Shown here: positions 45,658 to 58,250 of the stretch, one piece after another | Position numbering within the stretch: the first letter of the stretch is position 1 | Layout of the letters: every line of letters begins with the position of its first letter | Source: Epichloe hybrida | Lineage: Eukaryota > Ascomycota > Sordariomycetes > Hypocreales > Clavicipitaceae | Length of the DNA stretch: 64,000 nucleotides | Assembly (NCBI GenBank): GCA_019022495.1 | Contig: JAFEKR010000022.1 | Coordinates: forward strand, 434,001-498,000 | Direction of reading: 5' to 3' | Position numbers and translations under genes: made by a program | The notes under the pieces: model-generated | The model's database searches: none | What the model was told of the DNA's origin: nothing | Seen by the model: only the letters and a program-made list of their open reading frames with translations

Positions 45658-46753
45658 CTAGTATCGCCATTTCCTGCCCCTCTTTGACCATCTGCCGGAA
45701 GTATCGTGTTGTTGCGTGCCGTTCTGTAGGAGGCTCGCCATCAGCTGTTGAAATGTTTGGATCGAACTGTAGGATACTTGCTGGCATACGGGTTGACTTG
45801 CAGCGACAGGGTCGGCAGGGGTACTCGCAGGTGGATTACCAGGACCGATGGCATTTTCATTTCCGCCTTTGCTGGCCAAAGAAGGCTCATTATCGTCTTG
45901 TGTCTTGGACAGGACATCCAGGGTCTGCGGATTCGACCAATGGACTGACATGCATGAGCCGCAGCCAGGATTTGGTTCAAAGCTTGCCGTCGCACGGCCG
46001 AAACAGTCCAGACAGAGAACACCGCCTTTTCCGACTCTGCTTCGATCGCTAGATCTCTTCTCCTCCAAAGCATCTGCATACTCATCCGTCAGCTTCGTAC
46101 ATTTCGTCAAGAACAACTGTATCTGACGTACAGCAGAGCTTTATTCCCGGGACACCAGTCGGACACTTTCTCGAGAATGGTAAGAAAGACTCAGTGACGA
46201 CGGCGGTCAATTTGTTGCTGAACCGTTGAAAATGGTAAGAGTTGCGGAACAGATAGGCGGCTAGTAGTCCATACCAAAGGTCATGGGCGTCTTCGAAGGG
46301 TACATGCAGGAGCCAGTATTCAGCTCCGTAGAACAACTTGTCCGTGCATCCAAACTTCCTTGCCATTTGGGCAAGCTTAAGCAGATCTGACGCCAGGAGT
46401 TCGTTAGGCTCTGTCACCTGCCTGCCATGGATTATGCCACACAACAACGTCAAAGGCCTAGCTAGGTCTTTGTGAAGTTCAAGCTTTGGCCGCTGCTCAC
46501 AGCCGATTTCTCCTTTGCGTACGGGTTCCGTCACGTTGCAGTTCAAAGTCGGACAAAAATTCTTGAGTAACCAGGCATGGACTCTGATTACTTTCTTATC
46601 GGGTCCAAAGACAAGCTCCAAATCTCCGTCAGGTGCGAGAACTAATTCGTCTGTTGCCAGGACAGAATTTTCCCTTGCTGGTTCCAATTTAATTGTGACA
46701 TTTGTCGAGTCGGCTGTTGGCGTCTTTGGCGAAGGATCTGCTTTATCGCACAT
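45658..46753 (-). CDS. BTB/POZ-domain protein, frame break in the C-terminal part
   Basis: Proposed start at 46753 (MCDKADPSPKTP); an earlier in-frame ATG at 46945 is possible. A fungal-type BTB domain follows: DGDLELVFGPDKKVIRVHAWLL, then LLCGIIHG, and LLKLAQMARKFGCTDKL with EYWLL. BTB domains mediate dimerisation and often link to Cul3 or transcription. The first frame runs to 46085. The second half (AVRQIQLFLTKCTKLTDEYADALEEKR, two CxxC-like pairs CLDCFGR and CGSC, then WSNPQTLD) lies in another frame. The break is near 46140-46142, a three-base A run on the minus strand; removing one A would join the halves. A cryptic intron is less likely because available donors give very short or poor introns. 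The C-terminal cysteines could form a small zinc site. Confidence 0.7.
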
Positions 46754-47114
46754 GGTTTGAACGATGGTTTTCGATCGAACTTGGGGCAAAGCTTGACGGG
46801 TCAAAGGAAAAGTCACCGGCAAAAGATCTGATGTCTGTTGACGGGACGGCCAGGATTCCTTCCTGGCACTGCAAATTCCATTGTCCAAGCCCACAAGGCC
46901 CGTAGTAATAGACCGCATATGATTTTTTTGTCTTGTTTCATTCATCCCGGTCTCTGGTGGTCGTGACGTTGTGTGAGCATGTGAGCTCACGAGTCACGAC
47001 TCGTCGCAACTCCCAGCCCTCGCAGCAATTGTCCGGCTGCCGGCAATTATCCGCCGCGTCAGAACCAGGCACAGTTCAACAACAAAGAAATCCGTACAAT
47101 CCAATGCAATCATC
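46754..47114. promoter_or_regulatory. Divergent upstream region of the BTB and TRAPPC12-like genes
   Basis: 361 bp between the proposed divergent starts, part of which may be BTB coding or leader if the upstream ATG is used. No further element assigned. Confidence 0.4.
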
Positions 47115-48634
47115 ATGAGCCGGCCCGAAAAAGGCGCCCCAGGCGGCCATACTAAAAACAAATCGTCAATCGCTCGTCGTGAGTTGCCATTTTCCAACCC
47201 ACCAACATCTGCCGCCCGACTCACGCACCATCCAACCATCATCATCTGAATAACCCCATAACCCCCCCCCCCTTCCGTCAACGATGCCGGCCAGCCAGCC
47301 ATCATTTCGTTAACAGTTTGCAGCTTCACGACCTCGGTCTTCTACGAAAGGACCGCTCAATGCAGACCCCAGTGACCCTTTGAGCGCACCATCAACACCA
47401 GAGCCTCAACGTCTCGGGCTTCAGCTCCCCCATCGCGCGGCATCACAAGTCCGTCAGTCGACAAGCTCGCCAATCCCTCAAGTAGGAGAGTCCCGCCCCA
47501 AAGACTTTTCCTTTCTCCTCCGCCCCGAGATCTACCACCCTCTCACACCCCTCAACGTCCCCGTCGCCTTTCGCAACTCGTTCAAGCAGCCCGATTCGTC
47601 CGTACCGCTGGAGCAACTCCTGGCAAAGGGCCACTTCCGGGCTGCAGCCATTGCCGCAGTCCAAGAACTCACGGGTTCCGGTGCACACGGGACCGTAGAT
47701 GCAACTGACTCCCGGCGAATCTTTGACCTTCTGTACACTCGACTTGTTTGCCTGGCGCTGATCGATGCTACTCCGCTGGCCGCTCAAGAGGTGAAGTCAC
47801 TGGAGGATCTCAGCAACGCGCGATTGTACGTCGACGACGAGACGGGCCAACATCTCGTTCCATGGGACTTACGCGTGCTCAACGTCCGCCTCCAGGCGTT
47901 GGGGTTTGGCGATCCTCGTCGAGCTGTCATGAGCTATCACGATTTAGCTAGAGAAGCCCGGGAACATGTGGGCAAAGCAGCAGCCCAACATGACAATTCG
48001 GCCAGCGAATTATGGAAATCCCGCCTGCACGAGCTCGGCGTCAAGGTTGCAGGTGCTCTCATCGACATGGACGACCTGTCCGGCGCAGCGCACCACTTGA
48101 AAAGCCTCCGGGACGGAAGAGATGGCAAGATGGCTCTGTCCAAAGCTCTGCTCTGGCTGCATCTGGGTGATGTTGAGAAAGCACGGCAGTGTGCCGCCCT
48201 TTGCGCCAAAGATGTTGCCGAGACGGAGAAATTGATACTGGCGCTATGCGACATGGCGGATGGAGAGTATGAGGCAGCGCTGGGTAAATGGGAGGAGCTC
48301 CAGAAGGATCTCGCCGGTGATGAGATGGTGGGCGTGAACACAGCAGTATGCTTGCTGTATCTTGGTCGGATGCCAGAGGTTCGTCGTCCAACCTTTCCCC
48401 GCCGCAACTCGTTCAAGTAAAATGGTACTGATTTCTGTCCAGGGCCGTGATATACTCGAGGGTCTCGTCCAGTCAGGATTCTCATCCCACACGCTGCTGT
48501 TCAACTTGTCGACCATGTACGAGCTGTGCACTGAGAGGCACCGCCAGCTCAAGATGAAGCTAGCGGAGCGAGTAGCTGATATGGATGAATCACCGACAGG
48601 ATGGGAGAAGACGAGTGCAGATTTCAAGTTGTAA
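47115..48634 (+). CDS. TRAPPC12-like trafficking complex subunit
   Basis: Exons 47115-47178, 47324-48378 and 48443-48634 give 436 aa. The first intron (145 nt, GTGAGT) joins MSRPEKGAPGGHTKNKSSIA to RPRSSTKGPLNADPSDPL. The genomic frame of exon 2 has no ATG at its start, so the upstream exon is needed. The C-terminal two thirds is TPR-like: LEQLLAKGHFRAAAIAA, LRVLNVRLQALGFGDPRRA, ALLWLHLGDVEKARQCA, and LFNLSTMYELCTERHRQLK near the end. This matches TRAPP subunit 12/TTC15, a tethering factor in ER-Golgi and autophagy traffic. Some confusion with coatomer epsilon-like TPR proteins is possible. Confidence 0.82.
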
Positions 48635-49154
48635 ACAAGTCACGCCTTGAAATTAATAAATTCACACAAAGGCCTCGTGCAAGGAGCACTTCCATTCTTC
48701 CGGTGCGATGGGATTCAATGGCCGCCGCAAGTTATCTCGTATCTGCCCAATGGCCGCTTCCGCAAGTCTCGACTCGCTCATCAAGTACATGTAATTCTGT
48801 GCACCACCCAAAACTTATGTTTGAGCCGCTCCCTGAAATACAGCATAAACTCAGTGTGCATGCAGCAAGCAGCAAGCAGCAAGCAGGTTTGTCAGATGCC
48901 TCACGTTGATTTTTAAGGGCTCGTCGGCGGGTTCTCCAGGTCTCTGACAACACAGCAAGTGCTGCCACTGCGGGGCCGCCCGAAACCCGCCGAAAACCTC
49001 ACCTCATCTGAGCCGAGGTCAACTCCGCCCCATCTCCGACATGAAACAGCATCACATAATATCCTCAAAACGCCGTTTCCCCATATCCATTCCCTCGTCA
49101 ATTCAGCTCCTCTCCACCAACTGACGCGCATAAAGACCACAACAAGCCCCCACC
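48635..49154. other. Upstream region of the SDR gene
   Basis: 520 bp with a short agcaagc repeat at about 48866-48884. No gene seen. Confidence 0.4.
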
Positions 49155-50132
49155 ATGTCGGACCGCGTCTCCCAAATCACCAACCACCTCAACTACCCCA
49201 AGGGCCTCCTCGCCAACCAAGTCGCCATCATCACAGGCAGCGGACAGGGAATCGGCGCCGAAACCGCCCGATTATTCGCCAATGAGGGAGCCAAGGTGAT
49301 TGTGTCCGACATTGACGGCAGTAGGTTAAACCCCCCCCCCCTCTCCCTCCCCCTTCTCACACAACCTCAAATCATCCAATTCCAAACTCCACTTGCAGCA
49401 CACAACCAGCTGACAACCTCCAAAGAGAAAAGCGATGCCGTCGCCCAATCCATCACCAAGGCAGGCGGCCAGGCCCTCTCCGTCGCCGGAGACATCATGT
49501 CCCCCTCATTCATCAAGACGCTCATCCAGAAATCAGCAGCCTTTGGCAACGGCAAGATCCACATCATTGTCAACAACGCAGGGTACACGTGGGACGGGGT
49601 GATTCACAAAATGACGGACAAGCAATGGGACACGATGATGGCGCTGCACTGCACCGCGCCCTTCAACCTCGTGCGCGAGGCGGCGCCGTACTTCCGCGTC
49701 AGGGACGGCGAGCCCCGGTGCATCGTCAACGTGTCGTCCACGTCGGGCGTGCACGGCAACGCGGGACAGATCAATTACTCGCTGGCCAAGGCGGGCGTGA
49801 CGGGCTTCACGAAGACGATTGCCAAGGAGTGGGGGCCGCAGTTTGGCGTGAGGGCCAACGCCGTGGCTTTCGGACACATTCAGACGCGGTTGACGGCGGC
49901 GAAGGAAGAGGGTGCGTTTGTCGAGGGTCCGGGGGGGGAGAAGATCAGTCTGGGGATTCCGCGGAAGCAGCGGGACGCGCGACAAGCTGCTCGGGAAGAG
50001 TATCCGGATATTCCTCTGCGAAGACCGGGGAGTGCGACGGAGGCGGCGGGTAGTATTCTGGCTGTGGCGAGTCCGTTGTTTTCCTATGTCACTGGACAGA
50101 CTATCATGGTGACGGGTGGGAGGAACATGTAA
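49155..50132 (+). CDS. Short-chain dehydrogenase/reductase (SDR, FabG-like)
   Basis: Exon 1 is 49155-49320, the intron 49321-49425, and exon 2 49426-50132, giving 290 aa. SDRs reduce ketones or oxidise alcohols with NAD(P)(H). The Rossmann motif TGSGQGIG is near residues 27-34, the Asp of VSDID after the second strand suggests NAD preference, then NNAG, the catalytic Ser in NVSSTSG, and the YSLAK Tyr-Lys pair. The intron is 105 nt, a multiple of three, with no in-frame stop, so an unspliced message also reads through to a 325-aa protein. The CTGAC branch at about 49410 and the AAAG acceptor favour splicing, which removes a proline/leucine insert right after the second strand. No targeting signal is clear. 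The physiological substrate is unknown. Confidence 0.9.
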   Translation: MSDRVSQITNHLNYPKGLLANQVAIITGSGQGIGAETARLFANEGAKVIVSDIDGSRLNPPPLSLPLLTQPQIIQFQTPLAAHNQLTTSKEKSDAVAQSITKAGGQALSVAGDIMSPSFIKTLIQKSAAFGNGKIHIIVNNAGYTWDGVIHKMTDKQWDTMMALHCTAPFNLVREAAPYFRVRDGEPRCIVNVSSTSGVHGNAGQINYSLAKAGVTGFTKTIAKEWGPQFGVRANAVAFGHIQTRLTAAKEEGAFVEGPGGEKISLGIPRKQRDARQAAREEYPDIPLRRPGSATEAAGSILAVASPLFSYVTGQTIMVTGGRNM

Positions 50133-50393
50133 GGGTTGCATTTTTTCTTTCTTTCTTCTTTTTTTTCCCTTTTTTTTTTTTTTTTTTTTCCTAGGTCATG
50201 CCAAGATGGGTGGATGTTCTCATTATTTTTGCATTCTCGATTGCATCATTGATTGGTTATTGGGAGCCAGCCCTTTTTTTTTTTTTTTCCATCATTACGA
50301 GCTTCTTCCTCACTCCACGTCCGAGTGATTTTTACTGCCAAAACACACAAACATGAGCTAGCTGCCTTTCTCCGCCTCTGGAGTCCCCCCCCC

Positions 50394-51237
<844 letters not shown>

Positions 51238-52367
51238 TTGTGGAAGACGGGGGGCCCTGGGGTGTGATAGACTGAGTATTTGAAAAAAAAAAAAAAAAAC
51301 CAGGTGAGCGCGACGCGTGGACTGCAGGGGAGAACAGAGGTGTGCCGGGTAGGAAGTTAATGAGCGTGGTTTTGGTTCAATCGGAGTACGAGATGCGGTT
51401 TCTCGCGATGGCGGGTCATGTTCAAGAGATGGATGGATTTGGCCCGGGCCTCCTTGTTCTTGTCACGATGGCACCGGGCATCGCGCCGGGCCGAAGACTT
51501 TGCCTGACTAAGCGGGTGGGGACTCGTGGAAATGTACACACATATGGAGACTTGGCAAATTCGAGTTACATAATATTTGGTGGAGCAAGCACACAATCCA
51601 ATTATTTCACAACCTGCGCAGTCTTGCTCTTCACCCCAGCCACGGATGGCTGCATCATCAACCCTCTCCCTCTCCGAAAGCATCAGTGGCGCGAGAGGTG
51701 GACACGAGCGAAGCCGGCGGACCTGGCCTGGTCGCTGTGGGGCTGGGGACTCGGTATTACTCGGGTAGTGGCTCTAGTGAGTGTCTGGCAGGATCCTAAG
51801 ATCCTGGCCTGCTTTGCCTGCATTGTCGACGCGGCCGCATCGTCTTCACCACCATGCTTTGCCAGGACCCACGGCGGAGATATCGAGATACCTCACACAA
51901 GCTCCATACCAAGTAGTTCACCTGCGGAACCCCTGCTGGGAGGAACGTGTACCGTCTACCTGGCGATGCTGCGGAATAACAGGCGTACGACTGCAACCCC
52001 GTTCGTGGAACCCCATCGTAACCCATTCTCAAAAGGCGCAACCAACCCAGCTCCGACGCTCCAATGAATGCTCCAATGCTCCAGTTCTCATCCGAGTCCG
52101 TCTTGATCTTTTCTTCTACTCACAAACAATCCCGCCGAAAACAAGGTTCCAAGTGCATCTTTGCGTCTTTGCATGAGCAAGTCCACTTTGCCCTCATCTA
52201 CTGCCATTAGCTCAAACTTGATGTCCTAGCCAAACCCCAAACCCCAAAAAAGAAAAAGAAAAGATCAAAGAAAGAGAAAAAAGAAAAGAAAAACCACTTG
52301 CTTGCTGTGCTGCTACCATTCTTACGTCATCCCAGCTTCCAACCACCAACGCACCCGTTCCACAACC
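51238..52367. promoter_or_regulatory. Divergent region upstream of DPM1 and the Pro/Ala-rich gene
   Basis: 1.1 kb. It contains an A-run at about 51281-51299. A long open frame at 51342-52067 starts without ATG and has no domain, so it is not called. A-rich and CT-rich stretches at 52240-52290 look like the leader of the next gene. Confidence 0.45.
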
Positions 52368-53552
52368 ATGGCCGACGCCGATGTATCAGCAGTTGACAAA
52401 GGTGAGAATTGCCAAGTATTGGTCGGTCGCACAAGATTACAAATTGTCATTCTACGATGGCCTCGACGTATTCATGTGTTTTGACCAGCTAATCCTTCTC
52501 GTTTACTCCGTACGGGGCTGCTGACGTGGATTGTCAACTTGGCGCCGGCTCTTGTCGTTATTGAAATCCCCCTCTTGGTCCATCATCGGGAGCTAACATG
52601 AGAGGACACAGTCGGAATTCCCTGTCCAGACGTCTTTCGTCCTCCTGTTAAGGCGTCTTCACAGGACGGTCAACCTTTCTCAACCGATTGTCCCCCCGCT
52701 CCGGATGATGCGATTGAGCGAGAGCAGGAGGAATTCGCTGAGAAGCCGGTCGACAACCCAGAGTCGCTCTCGGATGACAAGAAGCCCAATGGAATTTCCC
52801 GAGGCCACAGAGGTCACCGTCCTGGAGCCCCAGAGCCCGTTGAAGAAATGTCTTCGGCCGCGGCACGAGGAACACCGCGACCCCAGGATCCAGCACCCAC
52901 AGCCGACGAACCATCTTCAGAACCTGCAACCGAGCCCGTCATCATGACTGGTGTCCAGGAGTCTGCGCCGGCGGCCCCAGAGACTTCCGCGACGAAAGAA
53001 GACAACGACGGGCCCAAGCCCGAGTCACGGCAATCGCCAACACCAAGTGCTCCCGAGTCTTGCCCATCCGAGGTGCCGACTATTCCGAAAGCTGCGGAAT
53101 CAGTCGCCGATGTGTCCATTGTCAATGGAACCGTGAATTCCGGCACGTCCGAGGCCGAGGCCGAGCCTGAAGTTCCGGCAACGCACGCTGCGACTGGTCC
53201 AGCTCCGGTGCCGGCGCCTTCTGGCGGCGCATCCGTTGCTCCTCCCGCGCCAATCTCCGAGACTCTCACGCCTAGAGAATCCGCGTTCCATGGTTCCCGG
53301 GGAAGTCCGGGGGTCATTGACCGCGCTGCCGGCGAGAAACGCAAGCTCGACAAAGAGGTTGCCGTTCCTGCGACACCCGGGCCCCTGGCGGAGGATGATG
53401 CATCTGCCGCCCCAGGTGCACCCCGACTTCACAAGAAGCCCAAGATTGACGAGACTGCTTCAAAGGCCTCCAAGCCCAGGAAGGAGAAGAAGCTCCCTGC
53501 CGTGGGCAGAGCGGCGCGTAAGACCCGAAGCCAAGGCCCCGTCGACGTGTAA
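52368..53552 (+). CDS. Pro/Ala/Glu-rich low-complexity protein with basic C-terminus
   Basis: Exon 1 is 52368-52401 (MADADVSAVDK), the intron 52402-52611 (GTGAGA, GCTAAC branch, CAG), and exon 2 52612-53552, giving 324 aa. No known domain. The middle is disordered and rich in Pro, Ala, Ser and Glu. The end is basic (KKPKIDETASKASKPRKEKK and RAARKTRSQG), with a GEKRKLDK stretch before it, like nuclear-localisation signals. A nuclear, perhaps chromatin-linked protein is a guess. The frame stays open for 313 codons after the splice and the ATG sits in a normal leader, so a gene is likely. Confidence 0.68.
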
Positions 53553-54158
53553 TGTCCCCGCGTCCAAGCCGTCAGGTTACACGACGCGGCATATGGGCTG
53601 TGCTTTCGCATGTGCGAAGACTATGCATTGTATTGAATCTTTTTTTTTTTTTTTTCGGGAAATAAACTGGTGTTCTGGGTGGACTGAAAAACGAGTTCTT
53701 TCTAGGGTTGTGGCTGTTTTCTTCCAGACGTGGCGCTAGAAAAATGTACATCTTGGCTTCAACTTCAACCACTTCTGTTCTTGTAAGTCTTAACCACACC
53801 GCTCACACTACTACCTACCCCTTAGCCCTACGGAGAAAAGGGGCGGTGCGCATCCTTGTCTCTGGCCCAAGTATCTCTAGTGTACAATGACAGCCACTCC
53901 CGGACGCAGCATCTCACATCGCGGGCCAAAATATCATGGAAAGGGTCAAGACTTGTCGCCATCAAGAAAACCACTCCCAAGTATTAAGCTGAAACGAGCA
54001 GACCTATCTCACATGCCAACCACTTCACACTTCCAGACTCGCGGCTCCCCCGTTCTCCGCCATCAGCGTCCAGTCAGTCCAACTCCTGAACGTCTTTTAC
54101 TTTGACGTGCCTCGCGTCCAGGGCTCCCAACGTCAAGATTCCGTTGAGGGGGGGAAAA
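53553..54158. other. Right edge of the gene island
   Basis: GC-balanced unique sequence after the last gene, with a T-run at 53640-53655. No gene seen. Composition changes abruptly to AT-rich relics at about 54159. Confidence 0.5.
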
Positions 54159-54276
54159 GTTATAGTAGTCTAATAAAACTTCTATAGGTATCTTTATACC
54201 TTTAATATAGTATTACTAGTGCTTAAATAACTTTACTATAGTAAGTAACTCTTAGTTAGCTATACTATAGTTATAT
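54159..54276 (-). mobile_element. 118-bp fragment of the left gypsy family
   Basis: Aligns to 3259-3376 at a constant offset of 50900, same orientation, with only transitions seen between the copies. It starts right at the island edge and ends at 54276, where similarity stops. Confidence 0.85.
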
Positions 54277-55270
54277 AGCAATGAATATCTAAACCCGACG
54301 CCAAACCTAATATAATATAATATAATATAAACTAAGCGAATAAGGTAAGAGTGGTAGACTATGGTGGATAGTGGCTTAATTATACTATACTAAATTATAA
54401 GTAACTTAGTATTCTCCTTCTAACCTTACTAATATATAACTATAAATACTTAGGGACCTAGGGTAATGTAATACTTTAACTCCTAATAATCTACTATAGG
54501 CGCTAACTCTAGGTTATTAGATAAGTGCCTAAGGCGATTTCTTTCGAGAAGTATTTAGTCCTAACCTACTGCTATATAGAGTTACTTAGTAAGGGTAATA
54601 CTTTTTTAGTGTTAATTTTAGTGTTAAAATTAAGTGTAGGGGCGTGCCGTGAATTATATTTATATAATATAATAACCCTTTACTTTGTAATATTATAATA
54701 GTAAAAAACAACTAAATTAAAAGGTTATGTATTTAAATTATATCTGTGGTTTTTTTTTTATAATCGCAAAGTAAGTAATATACCACAAGTCTTTGTAAGA
54801 TATTATGATTTCGTAAGTTTAAGTCTTTTACAACCACAATTCAACTATAACACTACCACCACCACCGCGTATTTATAATTATAAATTAATTACTAATACT
54901 TTATATTATTAAATTTATTTATCTTTAAAGGTATAATATTTTATATTCCCTCTAGGGGCCCTCTAGGGGCCTTACTAGGGGCCACCTATGGCAAGCTATT
55001 ACCTATAGCAGGCCTTCTCCTTCCCCCCCCCCTATAAAAAGCGTTAGGTAGTTAGGAGAGGTAAAAAAAAATTTCTTAACTAGTTACTAAAGAGTATTTT
55101 ATGTCTAACTAATTAGAAAAGATATCTTTATAGGATAACCTTATTTTAATAAAGGGAAAGCAGGAAGCTTTGCTCTACTCTCTTGCCTTCGCCTTGCATA
55201 ACGCAAATCTCAGGCAAAGCTCCGCTTTCCCTGATAATATAAAGACCTTTCTTTTTAATTAATACCTTTA
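54277..55270. other. Unclassified AT-rich sequence
   Basis: AT-rich with a (tataa)n run near 54308-54330, a G/C-rich patch with ctaggggcc repeats at about 54950-55010 and a less mutated patch at about 55160-55240. It could hold the LTR or leader of the older copia relic; no repeat partner is seen in the window. Confidence 0.35.
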
Positions 55271-55279
55271 TTAAGTTAA

Positions 55280-56320
55280 TTCTAATTAATTAATTATTAA
55301 ATTCGGTATATTTTAGCAAGAGAATAGGGTTTAATTATATATAATTATTAATATTATAATTAGGTAACCCCTAGTAGTAAGAAAGATTTATATAAGTTAA
55401 AGTTTAATAAATTATAATAATATAGGATATTATTAAGATATCTAAGGAAACTAATACTACAAAAGGCTATAAGCTAGTAGTTAAGCTATAGGAACCCTAT
55501 TATTAGGACCTATGGTTTAAGATAATAAAGGTAAGAGCTATTAAAGATAGGATATAGATCTTTATTAATCCTAATTTAATAATAATACTTAATTACTTAC
55601 CTAAGCTACTAATTTTAATAGGAAAGGGGACTCTAGTAGCTAGAAGAGTAGTAATTATAGCTTTAATTACTTTACTAGATAATTAGACTAAAGGGCCTTA
55701 AATATGCTTAAGAATATTAATATCTAGGGTTATAAGTAATTAATAGTAGCCTTAAGGAAGCTCTCTAGTAAGTAATACCTATATCTATAGCTTAGCTAAA
55801 GAGGGATACTTTAAATATCCTTAATAACTAGATAATACTAAAGATAGCACTTAGTGTATAGTTCTTAATAAATAATATTAAGTGTTTAATAGTTAGTATT
55901 AGAGTCTATTAAAGACTATAAGAGAATACTATAATTAGTTTATAGTAATACTTAGAAATAAGTATAAGTAAATAATCCTATAGTATATCTTGCTTTATAA
56001 GAAGCTTAGAGAGCTTATAAGGAATATAATGCCCTTAAATAGAATAATTAGGCATTATGCTAAGGTTAATTTTAATAAGACTATTAAGCAAAGTCTATTA
56101 AAGATTAATATTAATAAATAGCTTACTAACGCTTTAATTAGCTATAAGTAGTGTTTTTAAGTAAATTACTTAATTACAAAAGGTAACTTACTAATTAAAA
56201 TAATTAATAATGCTATTAGTGCTTAATTCCCTTTAATTTTAGCTTAAATTAATTTACTAATCTTTACTACTAAGACTAAGGGTAAAACCCTTAATTTTTA
56301 CTTTATAATTATAAGGATTA
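55280..56320 (+). mobile_element. Older copia-like relic, gag-like part (left of nested insertion)
   Basis: AT-rich, stop-interrupted. On the plus strand, stretches of Lys/Gln/Asn-rich gag-like translation occur (for example around 55420-56280), but no motif is decisive. Its assignment rests on being the left flank of the insertion at 56320/63119, whose right flank carries copia protease. The left limit is arbitrary. Confidence 0.45.
56316..56320. repeat. Target-site duplication gatta (left)
   Basis: Identical pentamer at 63119-63123 just outside the other LTR. Confidence 0.8.
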
Positions 56321-56579
56321 TGTTGGATGCACCAAGGTCCTGCGCAGGTAATAAATCCTGTATAAGTGAAGTCGATGATAGTTAGTTAGCTAGCTAGGAA
56401 AGAGGGAGAGAAAAGAGAGGGAAAGTCTAGATGCTAGGAAAGTGAGCGAAATCCGTATGTGGGGCATAAAGGGGGTGGCGAATTAATGCAGCCAATCATA
56501 TTGCGTGCATTGCGCTATACCCATAATTAGTCCGGTCTTTAGCCATAATTAAACCAATGAAAATCCAAAGGAATTAACA
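56321..56579 (-). repeat. 3' LTR of the nested copia element
   Basis: 259 bp, begins tgttgg and ends aaca. It differs from 62859-63118 mainly by transitions; nine in the first 60 aligned bases, none a transversion. Confidence 0.92.
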
Positions 56580-56587
56580 CTAGTAAT

Positions 56588-56602
56588 CTCTCTTTTTCCT
56601 TT
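56588..56602 (-). other. Polypurine tract of the nested copia element
   Basis: Plus-strand ctctctttttccttt, nine bases from the LTR; purine on the element's coding strand, in the right place. Confidence 0.65.
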
Positions 56603-56849
56603 ATGGCTAAAAAGCTTAAAAACATAATAAAAATCAAATTAAAGGAAAGTATACACAAGTGAATCCCTTAATAGGAATCCGCTGCTCTAATTAGCCATCG
56701 TGGCATTAGTTAATTAAATCAATTTATTAGTCCTTACCTAAGCTCCTGTCTCCTAATATCATAGGTCTCTTTACCTATCCTTTAATATAAATCGTTAATT
56801 CATTTAAATCAATTAAAGAGGAAAGTAATGAATTTAGCGATGCTTTTAT

Positions 56850-56900
56850 TATTATATCCGCTGGATTATCGTTACCATTAATCTATCTAACTTCGTAGAT
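56850..56900 (-). pseudogene. Copia RNase H end remnant
   Basis: The minus strand reads INGNDNPADIIIKASLN, the degraded form of the copia RNase H block with K/N-DNPAD-xxTK. Confidence 0.7.
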
Positions 56901-57649
56901 CTTATGCCTTTTGTATGATTAACGAAGGGCTATAATATTAATCATTAGTCTCTTCTCCTTTATAGTTCCTAGCTTCATAAGACATTTATATAATAAAAAA
57001 GAATTAGTATAAAGAATTATAGGAATTCAAGGTATCTTTAATTAATCCGTAATCTAATATAAAGTCATAGAAATCGCGTAGGTAATGTCTACGCCTTAAA
57101 CCATGCTATATAACTTAGAGGCAAGCGCGCTATAAGTAACTCTCTTACTCTTTATTAAGCTATATGTGATAATATTGCCTTTTATAATAAAGGTATTGTT
57201 ATCTTGCATTATCTTATTACTAATCACAATTACGTATCTAATCTGTAAGCTTAAATCCTTATTGTTAGCAAGTGATCTATTTACAAACATAAAGAGCTTT
57301 GCCTCCTTAAGGACTAAAGGAATGTATTATAGTCCACGCTATTAATTCTTAATCTGCTATTTAAGGTATTTATTAAGACATGTAATATCTTTTGTAAAGG
57401 GCTCTTGGTGTTAAGCTGTAATTAAAAGGTTATACAAAGCCTCCAGTTAACATATAGTTACAATGTAGCTTCCTTGCGCTTATTACTTCACGTAATCTTA
57501 CTTTACTATTAAGGATTAAGTCTTACTTTACTATTAAGGATTAAGAATTAACTTCCTTAATCTTCTAACTCTAACCTTTCTAGGTTAAGATTAGCAAATT
57601 ATTAGTGTTCTGGTTAAGATATAGCTATTAAAGATAAGGGGGTTCTTAG

Positions 57650-58250
57650 CGGTTAATTATTGCTTTTCTTTAGCTATAAAATTAGCCTTCTAGAGCTCTT
57701 TCTCTTCTTTTTAGAAGAAGTTATTATTACTTAGGCCTAATATATTATTAGTTTGTATTCTAATAATGCTAAAGAGGTTCTTATTATTTAGAGTTATAAT
57801 TAACAAGTAGGGATTATAGGTTAAAGTTATTATATTGAGGTTATCCCTATGGTAATAGAAGTACGTTACTTACTAGTGGGTTCCGGCCTCTATAATCCCG
57901 TAAAGAGGTCTAATTAATTTAATTATAGTCCCTTCTAGAAAGAGATATGTAATTTGCTTTAGTAATCTCACAATAATTAGCCTTATTAGCACTATGTGCG
58001 ATTGAGTGTAGGCTTGTGTAATATCGCGAATCCAAAGGTAAATGCCTCTTTTTCTTAATAATAAAGTAATAGCTACGATAAGTTATTAGCTTGCTCGTTA
58101 AATCATCGGCAATTATATTAGGATAAATTCCTTTTCTTTATCATTATAGCCTTATATAACAAGGCAAGATTTCTCATATAGTAAGTCTATTCCTTTGCCT
58201 TTAATCTCTCTAACTATATAAGAATCAAAGATTCTATAACCTCTATGCTT
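57650..58250 (-). pseudogene. Copia reverse transcriptase remnant (RVT_2 type)
   Basis: Limits approximate. Minus-strand blocks in order: LLYEKSCLVI-stop-GYNDKEKEFIL, RDITQAYTQSH, LEGTIIKLIRPLYGIIEAGTH, and QTNNILGLS where an active element has QTDD (D to N changes). The order matches RVT_2 of fungal copia-like polyproteins. Confidence 0.85.

Noticed and set aside
51342..52067. 241-codon open frame upstream of the Pro/Ala-rich gene
   Set aside because: Starts at GTG, lacks domains and overlaps the DPM1 upstream region.
53887..54105. 72-codon ATG frame at the right island edge
   Set aside because: Low-complexity basic translation without any supporting feature.
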